Below are positions 1-15,300 of a DNA stretch of 64,000 bases, piece by piece. The stretch comes from Serripes groenlandicus (Eukaryota > Mollusca > Bivalvia > Cardiida > Cardiidae). The translations under genes were made by a program, and so were the position numbers. The notes under the pieces were generated by a model. That model was not told the origin of the DNA and ran no database searches. It saw only the letters and a list, made by a program, of their open reading frames with translations. Within the stretch, counting starts at the first letter, position 1. Each line of letters begins with the position of its first letter. The DNA is taken from the NCBI GenBank assembly GCA_031761405.1, contig JASEVX010000007.1, positions 58,859,803 through 58,923,802 on the forward strand. Reading direction: 5' to 3'.

Positions 1-247
1 CTGAAAAATGTTTTACCATAATATGGAGAAAGAAATGATTTTCATATATATTACAACATAATACATAGGCATAATATATTTGAATATATAGATTTATGAA
101 AATGTATTCAAGAAAAAATATTGATAAACCCTATCCCACTTATAGACGCTTTCAATAATGTTATTATTCTCATCCCTTTCTCTGGTGACTTTGTATTAGC
201 AGTCAACTGAGAAGTGTTTCAATATTTTCGGATGTTTAGAAATTTGA
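1..247. other. Gene 1 3' flank or UTR, no feature seen
   Basis: AT-rich DNA downstream of the gene 1 stop. A short 'cctatcccac...agacgctttc' piece near 130-152 looks like an eroded MITE family A end. Nothing else supported. Confidence 0.4.
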
Positions 248-305
248 TTAATTCTCGGCAGCATTGTCCTTTGAATGATAAGGCTCACAATTAAACTTAG
301 GAGAC
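248..305 (-). CDS. Gene 1 exon 17, stop codon
   Basis: Acceptor tttattctcag, then SPKFNCEPYHSKDNAAEN and TAA at 248-250. Phase fits exon 16. No AATAAA is visible on the minus strand in the 247 bases that remain downstream, so the poly(A) site may lie outside the window or use a variant signal. Confidence 0.8.
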
Positions 306-3300
306 CTGAGAATAAATTTTAGTTCAACTTCACAAACATGATAAAGGAAGAGAGCAAATGTGGGAATAAAAAATCTTTTTTATTGAAAATCTGAAGAAAC
401 TAGAAATATCACTGAAGATGATAAATACCCCCAAAACAGCACCTTGACTCAAAAATGGCTTACGACCGACCAACAAAAGGGCCATAACTCTTTAAACAAG
501 AAAAAGTAACAAAGGGCAATAACTCTGTATTTAGATTAAATAGAGTTATTGTTTCTGTACACTGCACTTCCTCTCAATGTGTTGTATCATCCTATGAAGT
601 TTTATTAAATTCCAACAATTAGTTTTAAAGTTATGCTCCGGACAAGACTCTACGAATAGGAAAAAGTAACAAAGGGCAATAACTCTGTCATTATGTAAAG
701 TAGAGTTATGTTTCTTGTACACTGCACTTCCTCTGATTATGCTCTACCATTATATGTAGTTTTATTAGATTCCATCTATTAGTTATTAAGTAATTATACG
801 GACAAGAAAAAGTAACAAAGGGCAATAACTCTGTATTTAGACAAAATATAGTTATGGTTCCTGTACACCGCACTTCCTCTCAATGTGTTGTATCATCCTA
901 TGAAGTTTAATTAAATTCCAAGAATTTGTTTTAAAGTTATGCTCTGGACAAGACTCTACGAATAAGAAAAAGTAACAAAGGGCAATAACTCTGTAATTAT
1001 GTAAATTAGAGTTATGGTTCTTGTACACTGCACTTCCTCTGATTATGCTCTACCATTGTATGCAGTTTTATTAGATTCCATCTGTTAGTTATTAAGTAAT
1101 TCTCCGGACAAGAAAAAGTAACAAAGGGCAATAACTCTTTATTTAGATTAAATAAGAGTTATGGTTCCTATATACTGCACTTCCTCTCAATGTGTTGTAT
1201 CATCCTATGAAGTTTTATTAAATTCCAACAATTAGTTTTAAAGTTATGCTCCGGACAAGACTCTACGAATAAGAAAAAGTAACAAAGGGCAATAACTTTG
1301 TATTTATATAAAATAGAGTTATGGTTCCTGTACACCGCACTTCCTCTCAACGTGTTGTATCATCCTATGAAGTTTCGTTCAAATCCTATGTTGCATTGTT
1401 AAGATATGGTCCGGACAAAATATGGCTTCCGACCGACCGACCGACCGACCGACACAGTGACTCCTATATACCCCCCTAAAACTTTGTTTTTTGGGGGTAT
1501 AAAAAATGATGTATATAAAAAGAGGATGAATATCAAGCAGATGCAAAGAATAACCCTTTAACTGATAGAGATAACTTTTGATATCTATGAAGTGAATGTC
1601 TTTTCATAACATTTTGGAACAAAAGAAAAGATTATTTATCATAATCAATTTAACCTTTTGCCTCAATCTTTAAAACTTTGTGAATCAAATCATACTTTCA
1701 CTTTTCGACATGTTGAACCTTAGATGCAGTATATAAAGCTGATTACACATATCAGGTTATTGGTCAAAAATATACAAAGTATATGTACATGTATTCATTT
1801 GAATGATACAATCCAAGGTCAAGATAAGAAGGTGTATACAGCTCTTTTCCCCACATTATCTCTTTTATTATCCAACCAAACCCTATGATGTGGGTACTCA
1901 CATCATAGAGTCAGAGGGTCAAAAAGGGATTTAAGAACATGCAAAACGCTTCCTTATCAAGAGCTCTGTACAATATAAAATTCCTCATAAAAAGTATCAT
2001 GTTCCTGTGACCTGTGCAGTTGTAACTTACACTCGATGAAATGGTACTCCCTCTTTGTTGATGTAAAAATCATAGTCAACATTTGTGACTTTATTCTTTA
2101 TATTTTTCCTGTTAGGATACAACATTGTATACTTTATGGAATAAATTATTACATTTGCTAAACAATTTCGGTTGCAAGTTTTACTGTTTATATTTCTAAC
2201 GATATGATATGACATGAGCTAATTAACTTTATTTTCAGTAAAGCAAGATATAAACTGCTTGGTTCAGCTTTTTATAAAATCAACAATAACTTGCACATAA
2301 CAGAACATACAAATATTATGACACAAACTGAAATGACAATTATAACACAACATGAATTATTATATCCAGGGGTGAATCAAGACTTTCAATTAAACTGGAT
2401 TTATTCTGTGAAATCACCCAGTCTGTTATTCATTTCAATGACAGGTCTGGAACACTTCTCAAGATCGTGGCTTGGTTGGTAAAACTTTATTGAAATTTTG
2501 TTTGACATGTGACTTCATTCTCGATTTTTTAGGTAAAAAAGTGTCTTATAATTTAGGATATACGGCAAAAAAATTATGAACCAAATTTCCAATTAAAGAG
2601 CCATATTTTAAGTTTAAAATTATTAATTTTTACACCAATCGTGTAACAAACTGTCAGCTTATGTTAATCACGTTCAATGTCTGCTTCCTGGAGACTTTAC
2701 CAGTACTCTTGCCGTTTATGTGGAGAAATCCAATATCCCATATTTTAGGTAGTACTGTGTGGATATAAATATACAACTGATGCATAATTTAACCCTTTTC
2801 CTACAAACAGACCCTTTTTTATGTCTCTGTAGCAGATGACGTGAAAACAAATAATGAGCAATTTCTCCTTTTGTCACAATGTTTTCCAACTCTTTTCAAT
2901 AATAATATTTTCATTTATAAAGGTTTTCCATGTTTTTTCAAGGATGATTTCAAAGTCGTCTGCTGCAGATTTCTTGTAAGTGGGAAAGGGTTAAGTGACA
3001 CTTACAGTGAGGATACGATCATGATGACAATCAGCTGATTCTCCTGCGTTTCGGTACTAATAAAATCATCCAGTTCTATGTCCATCATGAACGGTATGTG
3101 ATGACGACTACATCGGCACTGGGGCCGGTCGTAATTCAGCCTCTGTTGACGAATCACGAGAGGACAGAAGCTTCGGCTTCCTGAAGCAGCTGATGGTACC
3201 CGTTCTGCAGGGGGTACAGGTTGCTGGCGTGATGGGGAACCACTGCTCCTTGCACTGGATACTTTGGATCTGGCTGATCTTCGACTGGCAGTTCTGAATG

Positions 3301-6300
3301 TACAGAATTTGTAAATGTAAGAACATTCATGATTCAAGAGTGATTGAAGGGACGCACCAATGGCCTGCCAATAACCTATTACCCTTTTCTACATACAGAC
3401 ACTTTCTTAAACTGTCTGCAGTCGACAACTTTTGAAATCATTATGGCAAAAGGAGAAATTGCTCATACTGAGAAATTTCTCCCTTTACCACAATGTCTTC
3501 AACTTAATTCAAGTTATACATTCATTCATAGAGACAATCCATATTTTCAAAGTTATCTGCTGTAGATTTGTAGTATGTGGGAAAAGGATAATGTAAAATC
3601 ATGACAGACAGACGGACGGATGGCGGTGAAGGGATCCTAAGGTGCCACCCTGCCAGTGCTTTCTTCAAACAAGATTCCTTGATTGACAAACAATATCTCC
3701 TGTTCCTTCAAATGTTTTCAACCTTGCATCAACATATTAATTTTTCAGAAATTACAATATCTCGTCAGATATTTTTAAGGCAGACAACTGAAACAGGTGA
3801 TAATCAATGTGATACGATCATTAAAGAGTCGTCGGATTTCAGGACATAAATTGTTACAACAGGAAAATTGGGAATATGATTTTCATAGAGAGTTGAAATA
3901 TTGCCACGTGGCATCTACAGTTAACCCTTTCCCACATATGACAAATCTATAGCAGGTTACTTTGAAAACATAAACCCATTCCCACCTGCATACGCATTCT
4001 GATTTATCTTTAACAGATGACTTTTGAAAACATTGTGGCAAATGGAGAAATTGCTCGTGATGAGCAGTTTCTCTATTTGCCACAATTTGTTTAACTCCAT
4101 TACTTACTTATACAAAGAGATTTTCGATATTTTTGAGGGTATGCTTTCAAAGTCGTCTGCTGCAGATATTTTGTATGTGGGAAAGGGTTAAGTAAAAAAT
4201 ATGTCGCATCTCTTTAAGGAAAAGTTAATAAAATTCATGGGAAATTTCCCCTTTTGCCACCATGTTTTCAAAAGCCTTCCGCTGCAGAGGCATAAAAATG
4301 TGTCGACATGTGGGAAAAGGTTAACATAAGATAAACAAAGTTCCTTACTCAGTTAATCTATTCAGTGTATTTAAAGCTGACGGAGAGAGGGCGGCTACAT
4401 CTCCAGCTGCATGGATAGACTCGTCAAACTTGACCGTCTGATGTTTTTCTGCTATCAACTGTTTTAACTCTTCGTCAATCTCATCTGCAAGCTCACCTGA
4501 TGAGGAAAACCAAACATGTATGACTCTTCATTTAATATCTTCCTAATACACTGTGTGTATACCACGTGACTTTTGACGTCATATTTGCATCGTCAGACAG
4601 CAATAATTGCTCTTGATAAGAAATAAAAACAATGGTAACTTTTTTTATTTCTTCACCCTTTTTAATGAAACATGGCAAAGTCTACGCTTACAATGTCCTA
4701 TCTCCGGTTTTTACAGGAGTTTGATTGGTGGTCTAGTATTTTCAAACACTTCAACGAACTTGTTCTCAAAATCTAGTTTTGATAATGCTCCGGTTGTCAG
4801 CGATCTTTATACATTTTGAGAAAAGGTTCGTCGAAGTGTTTGAAGAAACTAAACCACTTATCAAACTCAATTGAAAACCGGAGATAGGGCTCTGTAAGCG
4901 GCGTAGACTGCGCCACATTTCATTAAAAAAGTTACCTTTGTTTTTTTACTTCTAAACCAAAGTAAAATATTGCTGTCCGCTATAGCACTTGTGACGTCAA
5001 AGTCACATGGTATACACACACTGTAATGTATTTGAGCCCATCCATGGGAAAAGGTACAAGTTGGCATTTCTGTACATGGTAGGTTCAGATCACTCTGTCC
5101 AGCGTCTTAAGTCTTTTATCAGGATTTACAAAAGTTGACAGTTATGAGTATCTTCTAACAGGCTTGTGTAAGTATTATGTGATCAGTGTTGATCTTGATC
5201 AGACTATGCAGATGTACAGGCTGATCTGAATCTACACTGTTCACATAAGACAACTTGTACCTTTGGGCTCATTTCATCTCTTCCTATATTAACCCTTTCC
5301 CTCATATGATAATTCTGCAGCAGACGACTTTCGAACATATTTTGTCAAAAAATAGAAAATCTCTTTAATTGAATGGATAACCTATGACTTAAAGTGGAAA
5401 ACATTGTGGCAAAAGGAGAAATTGCTCATTTTGAGCAATCTTTCTTTTGTCAGTATGTTTTCAAAAAGCAGTCTGCTGCAGAGGCGTCAGAAAGCGTCTA
5501 TATCAGGGAAAAAGTTAAGTAGTTCCTAATAGGAAATACAAATGTTCTCAACCTGAGATATCATTTTTGAGAAATTTTCATATATCTTTGACAAAACAAA
5601 ACAGAATATCAACCAAAAAAATTATACAGATGACTTTAAACTCCCCTCAAGCAGATAACTTTTGAAAACCGAGCAATTACCCATTTTTATCATAATGCTT
5701 TCAACTGTATAAAAATTACACTTTCAATTTTCCGTAAGTAACAATATTTTCTAAAACAGCAGAGAACTCAAAATAAATATCAAGTTAATATTGAAGCATT
5801 TCCCACTTGCATTTGCTTTTGAAAGTATTATGGCAAAAGGAGAAATTGGTCATAACCACCATTTTATCCTTTCGCTACAATATTTTGACTATTCAATAAT
5901 CAAATCATTTAGATGTTTTCCATATTTTCCCCTATATGTTTTGATAAAAAATTGGAAAGGGTCTTTTGACAACTCTGTATCATGAGCAATTTCTTCTTTT
6001 GCCAGATTGTTTTCAACTTTAATTAATAATTGTTCTCTCATTAACAGAGTTTCCAAGTCGTCTGAAACAGATTTATTGTATGTTGGAAAGAGGGTGGTGA
6101 ATGATTAAACCTTTCCAACATCCATCAAATCTGCAGCAGATGACTTTGAAAACATTTACTTAAGATCTGGAAAATCTCTAGAAATGAAGGTATACTTCCT
6201 AAGAAAATAGTTGAAAACATTGTGGCAAAAGGAGAAATTGCTTGTTTTGAGCCATTTCTCCTTTTGTCATAATGTTTACAAAAGTCGTCTGCTGCAGAGG

Positions 6301-9300
6301 CATCTTTTTGTTGGAAAGGATTAATAGAGGTACCTTTTAAAGGAGCAGACGGTATTCTATTCTTTTTCTTTGCAGGCGATTGTTCATCATCTTCCTCGAA
6401 ATCCAAACCTAGAACGGCCATTCGTATCTGTCGTAGATGATTGGAAGATTTAGCGGATTTGATATTGCGCTTGCCAAGAGCATGTCTCGGTGTATCCTCT
6501 ACACTCTGGAGTAACGGGGATTTAAAACCCAAGGCGATTCTGTAATGTTCCATCCAATCATCAACAAGATTTCTGAAATAACAAGCGGCAGAGTTCCAGA
6601 TAAGGAGGGGTTTATATCTCTTTTCCCCACAATATCTCTCTTATTATCCAACCAAACCCTATATTGTAGGTAATCAAAATAATCGTCTCAATGAGACGAT
6701 TCTTTTGAGTACCTACAACATAGGGTTAGCGCATAGAATCTTAGCGCTTAGGATTTAAGAACAAACAAACGCTCACTATCTAGAGCTCTGAAGCGATATT
6801 CCCCTTGAACTATTGAACTGTTGATGCAACAACACTCACACAATCTCTCCCTCTCTCTCTCAGTAGTTTTATATTAATTACTGTATGTATACAGTTGTTT
6901 ATAATCAATTAACATATGGATATAATTGTATCTTTTACTTATATTCTATATATGTATATGCGTGTGTGTAAATTGATCCTAATATGTATTTAGCATAATG
7001 ATAGTTATGAGCAAGTTCTCCTTTTGTCAGTGCGGTGCGTCAGTAAATTAGAAAGGGTTGCCAATTAGATGGCAAATAGGGACGATCTTAACCCTACTCA
7101 CATACAGCAAATCTGTAGCAGACCACATTGAAATCAAAAACACGATAACTCTCTATAAATGAAGTTATAAATACTGAAAAAAGTTGAAAACATTGTGGCA
7201 AAAGGAGAAATTGCTCATTATGAGCAATTTCTCCTTTTGCCATAATGTTTTCAAAAGTTGTCTGCAGCAGAGGCATCAGAAAGCATCTACAAGTGGGAAA
7301 TGACTAACCAGACTTGACTGTTATGGCCCTTTGCTGATCTCAAAGTTCTGAGGGTTGGTTTTTGTGTGATTTGGTTAACATCTCCCCGTGAAAACGGCTA
7401 CGTGAGAGACAACTGTTCAACTTACCTAGATTTCCTTTGAAGTCTAGCTAGTTCTTTTTCAGCTTCAATATCATATGAGACTTTTTCTGGAAAATCTTGT
7501 AACAATTTAATGATTTCTGTAGATTGACTCTTGGAAGTTTGCTGGAAATATATATAATTTGAAAGATCAGAATTTTTGTAAAGTTATAACCAATCTATCA
7601 AATAAAAATTGCTTAACCCTTTCCCACTTGTAGACACATCTGCAGCAAACGACTTTTGAAAACATTGTTGCAAAAGAAGAAACACGTGTTATATATAGGT
7701 TCAGACGCATTTTGACACATTCACAGAAGAGGATTTTAAAAACATTATGACAAAAAGAGAAATGCATATAGTGTCAGAGCAATTTCTTATTTTTCTATAA
7801 TGTTTTCATCTCTATAAATTACCGAATTTATACTTTAATAGTAATTTCCAATGTTTGCATGGATATTTTGAAAAATTTCTGATGCAGATTGGTTGTATGT
7901 TGGAAAAGGTTAATGGATGCAAAAAAGTTATGCTTACAAACCCTAAGAACTAACAAGATAAATTATAACGATATCACTTATTATTTCAATATGTCATTGA
8001 ATTCATGTCATTTCATTAACCCTTTCTCACATACAACCAATCTGCAGAAAACGACTTTGAAAACATATCAGAAAAAAAAATGGAAACACCCTTTAAATGA
8101 AAGTTAAATAATTGAATCGAGTTGAAAACATTGTGACAAAATGAGAAATTGCTTCTTTTGAGCAATTTCTTCTTTTGTCGCCATGTTTTCAAAAAACCTC
8201 TGCTGCAGAGGCATCAGAAAGCATCTATATGAGGGAAAGGGTTGACATTGTGAAAGGGCAATAATAAACCAATTATGCTATGAAAACAGTCTAAAGTAGA
8301 AATAATTTAATTATTTAACCCGTAAATGGCAAAGAAATGAAACTGGTTATTTCATCAGCCTTTCCTTCAAACCTTTTCCACATACAGACGCTTTCTGAGA
8401 CAGCAGAAGACTTGAAAACACTGTGACCAAGGCAGAAATTGCTCATAATAACCATTTTCTCCTTTTGCCCCATTCATTTTAAAAATATTTCAGTAATTAT
8501 GCTTTTATTTATAGAGAAAGTGAGAATCTTTTATGTGAAAAACAAAAATAAACACAAACAAAATACAAATTGTGTCAAACAAACATGATGAAAACATTCT
8601 TTTGAAAAAGGTCAAAAATGAAATAATCTCTGGAAAAATCAATACGAATCTTCAAACTTTCAACAAAATTAAACAAATTAACAACAACATCAATGTAACA
8701 ATATACTATCATACAAAAACCTCTTTGTTGCGTAACGTAACTGATTAACAATAACAGACATCTGTGCTTAGCTGCAGAAGGGAAGGAGAACATACAAGAT
8801 ATTATCAAAATTTCACATTTGGAGACGAGATGTAAAGAAAGCCATTGGATTAAATGAAATCAAACATTCTTGTCAAAATTGAGAAATGTTTGCCGAAGTT
8901 AATTCATCTTCAAGCTATAAATCTAACATTTACTTTATTTAGTTAATTACAGTATTAAAAACCCAGTATATCAGCTCTAACTAACGTTTGAGTATGAGTT
9001 TATACAGTATAAACATGTTGAACACGATAATGCAACTTAACCCTTTCCCACATACAGCCAATCTGTAGCAGATAAAATCGTGAAAAATTCTTTATAAATG
9101 AGTTATATTTAAAAAAAGTTGAAATCATTGTGGCAAAAGGAGAAAATGCTCATTATGAGAAATTTCACATTTGGCCGCAATGTTTTCAAAAGTCGTCTGA
9201 AGCAGAGGCGTCAGAAAGCGTCTGTATGTGGGAAAAGGGTTGATAGCCCAGGGTATCAGCTCTGAATAAACTTGAATAAATTTTTGAGTATGAGAATATA

Positions 9301-12300
9301 TAAACATGTAAAACATGACAGAGCGCTAGCTACTGCTCCCAAATAGTTAGTTCTGCACGGCGAGGGTAAACAAAAACAAATCGTCATCAGAGCTCTACAT
9401 AAGGAGCATTTTACATGTTCCAAAATCTTTATTTGCCATTCAAACCCTATGTTGTGGGTACTCAAAAGAATCGTCTCAGTGAGACGATTCATTTGAGTAC
9501 CACAACATAGGTTTTGGTCGAGTAATAAGTGAAATATTGTCGGGAAAAGACCTCTTTACTCCCTCTTATCTAGTCCTCTTATGAGAATATATGAACATGT
9601 TGAACATGATAATGCAACTTAAACGATCAACTTGTTTCAACAAACAATTTACCGAATCATCACTGTCACTGTCACTATCATATGATCCCGAGGATGAGGA
9701 TTCCGATATCGTCAGCTCTATTCCTTTCTTAGCCAAATTCTTTTTCCTAAACAGCATGATACTCTTCATAAGAGTTGTCATTTTAGTTTTCTTAGGGAGG
9801 AGAAGTTTTTGTTTCTCTTGTTTATCAGCCTCTGACATCTTAGTCATCTTAGTTTTCTTAGAGGGGAGAAGTTTTTGTTTCTCTTGTTTATCAACCTCTG
9901 ACACCTGGTCATTTGCTTTGTTGATATCCACATCTTTTTTTGATTTACTTTTAGATACCTCCTTGTTTTCGTCTGTATTTTCAACAGCGGCATCCATATC
10001 ACTACAAGTTATCAGTGGGACACATCCCCCTCTTTGTCTGTTATATGTAAAGTCAGGGGGGAAGTCTTCGTTTTCGTCTGTATTCTCAACAGTGGCATCC
10101 ACATCACTACAAGTTATCAGTGGTTCACATCCCTCTCTTTGTCTGTTATATGTAAAGTCAGGGGGGAAGTCTTCGTTTTCGTCTGTATTTTCAGTAGCAG
10201 CATCCACATCACTACAAGTTATCAGTGGGACACATCCCCCTCTTTGTCTTCTATATGTAAAGTCAGGGGGGAAGTCTTCGTTTTCATCTGTATTTTCAGC
10301 AGTGGCATCCACATCACTACAAGTTATCAGTGGGACACATCCCCCTCTTTGTCTTCTATATGTAAAGTCAGGGGGGAAGTCTTCGTTTTCATCTGTATTT
10401 TCAGCAGTGGCATCCACATCACTACAAGTTATCAGTGGGACACATCCACCTCTTTGTCTTCTATATGTAAAGTCAGGGGGTAAGTCTTCGTTTTCGTCTG
10501 TATTTTCAGTAGCAGCATCCACATCACTACAAGTTATCAGTGGGACACATCCCCCTCTTTGTCTTCTATATGTAAAGTCAGGGGGTAAGTCTTCGTTTTC
10601 GTCTGTATTTTCAGCAGTGGCATTCACATCACTACAAGTTATCAGTGGGACACATCCCCCTCTTTGTCTTCTATATGTAAAGTCAGGGGGGAAGTCTTCA
10701 TTTTCGTCTGTATTTTCAGCATCAACATTCTCATTAATGTCTTCTTCTCCATTACACTCTTCTGTGTCTTCCGTGTCTTCCACGTCTTCATGGGATGTAA
10801 CCATAAGAATGGGTATTGGTGACTTAGAATTTGCAGAATCGTCCCTTCTAACATCTGCACCACCATCTATTACACTATGTGGTACCTCCATATCAGAAAG
10901 TTCCTTTTCATAGTCAGAGTATGGTTCTATATTAAATTCTTCAGTTTCACTTTCAGAATGTTGTGATGTTGCACTGGATTTCTCTCCTTGCAAAGCATTC
11001 TGTAAATATGTGTGCATGGAATGCTTTTGTCTTTCTGTACCCTCATAACTCTGTCCTGCAAGTGTTGTGGCTGACTTTACTCTTTTCTCAGTGTCTTCAA
11101 AACTAGGTAACAGGGATGCTTCTGATTTAGCTGATTTACAAATCCTAACTTCCTTTTGATCAGTTTTCAAATCGCTAACCACGACCACACTTCTTACCTG
11201 TCTGTTTTTAAGAATTGAGTTTGGTGCTTTAAAGCCTGATGGTGTGGTTGTTGCAAGAGTGCTTTGCGAGCTTTCTCTGTTTATCCTAGAGTTTTGTTTT
11301 GAAGTGCTGGTACATGTTAAGCCTTCTTCACTAGTCTTACTTTCTATTTCAGTAGGTTTGTTTGATGTACTAGGTTTACTGGTGGTTACACTTCTAACTG
11401 TTGAACGCTTCCCTCTAATGGATCTGTCAATTTCCTTCCCTTTTGTTTGTCTTGCTGATTTAGCCCTTTTGTTCAATTCCTCAAGTTGTTTCTGCTGTAC
11501 AACGGATTTCAACTGGGAGTCTGGAGTAAGAGAGATTCTCTTTGCCATTAACTTGCATTTGCCATCATTCACTGTTGATTGTTCTGTTTTGACTAATTGA
11601 GAATATATGGGTGATTCCACTTGGAGGGATTGTGAACGTGTCTTTGTCTCTATTGGTTTCTCTTGACGTGATGCAAGGGACATTCTTCGGAGTCCGGAAA
11701 TCAGCTTTGGAACTGTTGACATGGCTGATAAAAACTTAACTTGTTTTGAACTTTCAGCGTCTTTCTTCTCTTGTTCCTCTTGCTGCTTTTTCTTTTTCTT
11801 CTTTTAGATGCACAGGATTAATTAATACAAAAAAAAATGATTCTATAGAAATTTCACTCAAAATACAAGTACATCTACATAATTTTGTTTTTTCTTAAAC
11901 GCAACCATCTTTGGCAAAAGTATTACATGTTATATAATAAACTGTCTGATAATCAGATTGATTTATGAAGAATTTGGTTGTCTAGTTATAATGTACACTG
12001 CAAACATCAACTGGAAAGGTGTCCGTAGAACATAGCTACTCCCACTTTTAGCCATTTGTACAAAAGCAAGGACCATTATTGTTTTCTTAATTGATGAATG
12101 TGTTTCAAATTAACAAGTCGATATGATTTTTTTAAATTTATATTGTATTACAAAATGACTGGTCGGAATGGATAAAATGAATACCTTTCCATTAACCCTT
12201 TCCCTCATATAGACGCTTTATGATGCCTCTGTAGCAGACAGCTTTTTGAAAACATAGTGACAAAAGACTTTAAGTCATAGGTTGTCCATTCAATTATAGA

Positions 12301-15300
12301 GATTTTCTATTTTTTGACAAAATATGTTCAAAGTCGTCTGCTGCAGAATTGTCGTATGAGGGAAAGGGTTAAGTGCTTGCAGATGTCTGTCTCTGTAAGA
12401 CGTTATTGATTGTATTTTGGACAAATAATGTTCTTGCATCTCTCTATGCTATTTTTTAACCCTTTCCCTCATGTAGACGCTTTCTGACGCCTCTGCAGCA
12501 GACAGCTGTTTTAAAACATAGTGACAAAAGAAGAAATTGCACAAAACGTGCAATTTCTCCTTTTGCCACAATGTTTTCCACTTTTTGTCATAGGTTATCC
12601 ATTCAATTATGGAGATTTTCTATGTTTTGACAAAATACGTTCAAAGTCGTCTGCTGCAGAATTGTCGTATGAGGGAAAGGATTAAGTACCAGTAAATCAA
12701 GGGTTATAATTCAGTATGTAGATTTCTATTTGTAAAAAAAAAAAAAAAAAAAAAAACCTGGTGCACTCCTTTACATGCTAGTGATCATTCCTGTGAAGTT
12801 TTGTGACTATGGCTCATAAAGGTTTGGAGATATATGAGACACAGGAATGAAAGCGCTCTACACTATTTCTTAAGTAATTCAAGGGCCAAAATTGGGCAAA
12901 ACAACTAACAAAACCCCACAAGCTGGTCCACAATTTCGTAGCATGCCAACAATTCATGTTTTTTCCGCAAACCTCATACATCATGTACATTGTCTATGAT
13001 AATTAACCCATTCCCACATACAAGAAACCTGCAACATTTTCCCAAAATAAAAATGTAATTATTGAATAGAGTTGTAACTTTGTGCGAAATGGAGAAATTG
13101 CTTATCATGAGCAATTTCTCCTTTTGCTGCAACGTTTTCAAAAGTCGTTTGCTGCAGATGTGTTAACATGTGTCTATATGTGGGAAAGGGTTTTAAATAA
13201 GTACCTTCCTGCTCCTTTTCTTCTGCTTTTTCGGAGCGAATATTCGCATCAGATCTTTGGCAGCTTTTGAGGAGAATGTGAATGCTGTAAGTAACTGGTC
13301 CTGAAATTGATAAAATAAACATCTCAAGTTCTACCGCCTTAGTGGTGTAGTGGCAGAGCATCCGCTTCTGGTGCGGGAGTTTGAGGGTTCGATCCCCGGC
13401 CGGGTCATACCAAAGACTTTAAAAATAGTAGTAATGGCTTTCCCTCTTTGGCGCTTATGGTTTTGGGGTAAGTAAACATTGAGATTGACTCGCTGGTGTC
13501 TGAATAAATGGACCAATAGTACTGGTAACTTACATAGGAAACGTCGTGATATAACTGAAAAACTGTTGAAAGTGGTGTTACCACACCCTGCGAACAAAAA
13601 CAAAATCAAATTTCAAGCTTTGTGATAACCATTCAACTGATACATTTTTAGACTGGCCTCTTTTGAAAACGTCTGTACAAAAACATTATGACATTTGGAA
13701 AATTAAGAAGATGCTGTCTTTGATAGAGTTGAAAATATGGTGGTTTTGAAAGGTCTGCAGATGTGAAAAGTCATCTACATGTACCTTGTCAAATCTGAGA
13801 TCCAAAAAGTATAATTAGGTAATAAAATTTTGGTACAATCTCGTTAACTGAGGGAAAATGAGCCTTTTCTCCTTTTCCCACTTTGTTTTCGACATTAGTC
13901 TGCTGAAGAAGAGACATAGAGTCATCCTTATCAGAGAGAGTTAACCCTTTCCCTCATACAATAATTCTGCAGCAGACTACTTTGAACACATTTTGTTAAA
14001 CAAGAGGCCCATGAGGGCCTATGCTCTACTGGCTGATCTGCCTATGCTCTACTGGCATTGATCTGGCTTGTTTCAAAAGGAACCAATATGTGATCAATAT
14101 TCAAATACCATCTAAGTTTGGTGAAGATCAGATAGTAAATGGAAGCTCTATTGTGTTCACAAGCTGTATTATAGCAATTTTGACAATTTCAAGGGCCATA
14201 ATCCAGCCATGCATGGGTAGATCTGGCCGTTTTTTAGAAATGAACCAAACTCTCATGGATATCTAACTACTGTATAAGTTTGATTGAGATACAATCAAAA
14301 ATAAGGACTGTATCATGTTAACAAGCCCTATTATAGCAATTTTGACAATTTCAAGGGCCATAATACAGTCATGCATGGGGCGCATCTGGCTTGTTTTCGA
14401 AAGGAATCAAGCTCTCATGGATATTTAACTACTGTATAAGTTTGATTGAGATACAATAAAATATAAAGACTGTATCGTGTTAACAAGCTCTATTATAGCA
14501 ATTTTGACCATTTCAAGGGCCATAATCCAGTCATGCATGGGCAGATCTGGCTGGTTTTCGAAAGGAACCGAGCTCTCATTGATATCTAACTACTGTATAA
14601 GTTTGGTTGAGATACAATCAAAAGTGAAGACTGTATCGTGTTAACAAGCTCTTTTATAGCAATTTTGACCATTTCAAGGGCCATTATCCAGTCATGCATG
14701 GGCAGATCTGGCTGGTTTTCGAAAGGAACCGAGCTCTCATGGATATCTAACTACTGTATAAGTTTGGTTGAGATACAATCAAAAGTGAAGACTGTATCGT
14801 GTTAACAAGAAATTGTTTACGGACAGACGGACGCACGCACGCACAGACGACGGACAAATCGCCACGACATAAGCCCTTCTGGCCTTTGGCCAGTAGAGCT
14901 AAAAATAGAAAATCTCTATAATTGATTGGATAACCTATGACTAAAAGTTGAAAACATTGTGGTGAAAGGAGAAATTGCTCGTTTTGAGCAATTTCTTCTT
15001 TTGTCACTATGTTTTCAAAAAGCAGTTTGCAACAGAGGAATCAGAAAGCGTCTTTATGAGGGAAAGCGTTAATGAAATAACTTATAAAACAGTCAATAGA
15101 ACTAACCGTATCTTCCATTGGCCTATATTCATCTGCCTCGGGAGCTGGACCTACACTAAAGCGTGCAGACTCTTTCTGACTACTGAACACAATGGTCATC
15201 TGATTTTGGCCCACACAGCGGAACATCAGGTGGTTATTTATCTGTTGAATATAAAAATTTAACTTTATAATGTTTTCAGCACAAAGAAACCGTCTAACCT

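Noticed and set aside
10034..10483. 149-codon plus-strand frame made of repeats
   Set aside because: Another frame of the same minisatellite, a shadow of the minus-strand exon.
9591..10913. Open frame of 440 codons on the plus strand
   Set aside because: It is antisense to the gene 1 giant exon. The 105-bp repeat keeps this frame open without any start context, splice sites or family features.
13331..13410. Possible functional tRNA gene
   Set aside because: The B box and A box are good, but the acceptor stem does not pair and a SINE tail follows. It is a tRNA-derived SINE head.
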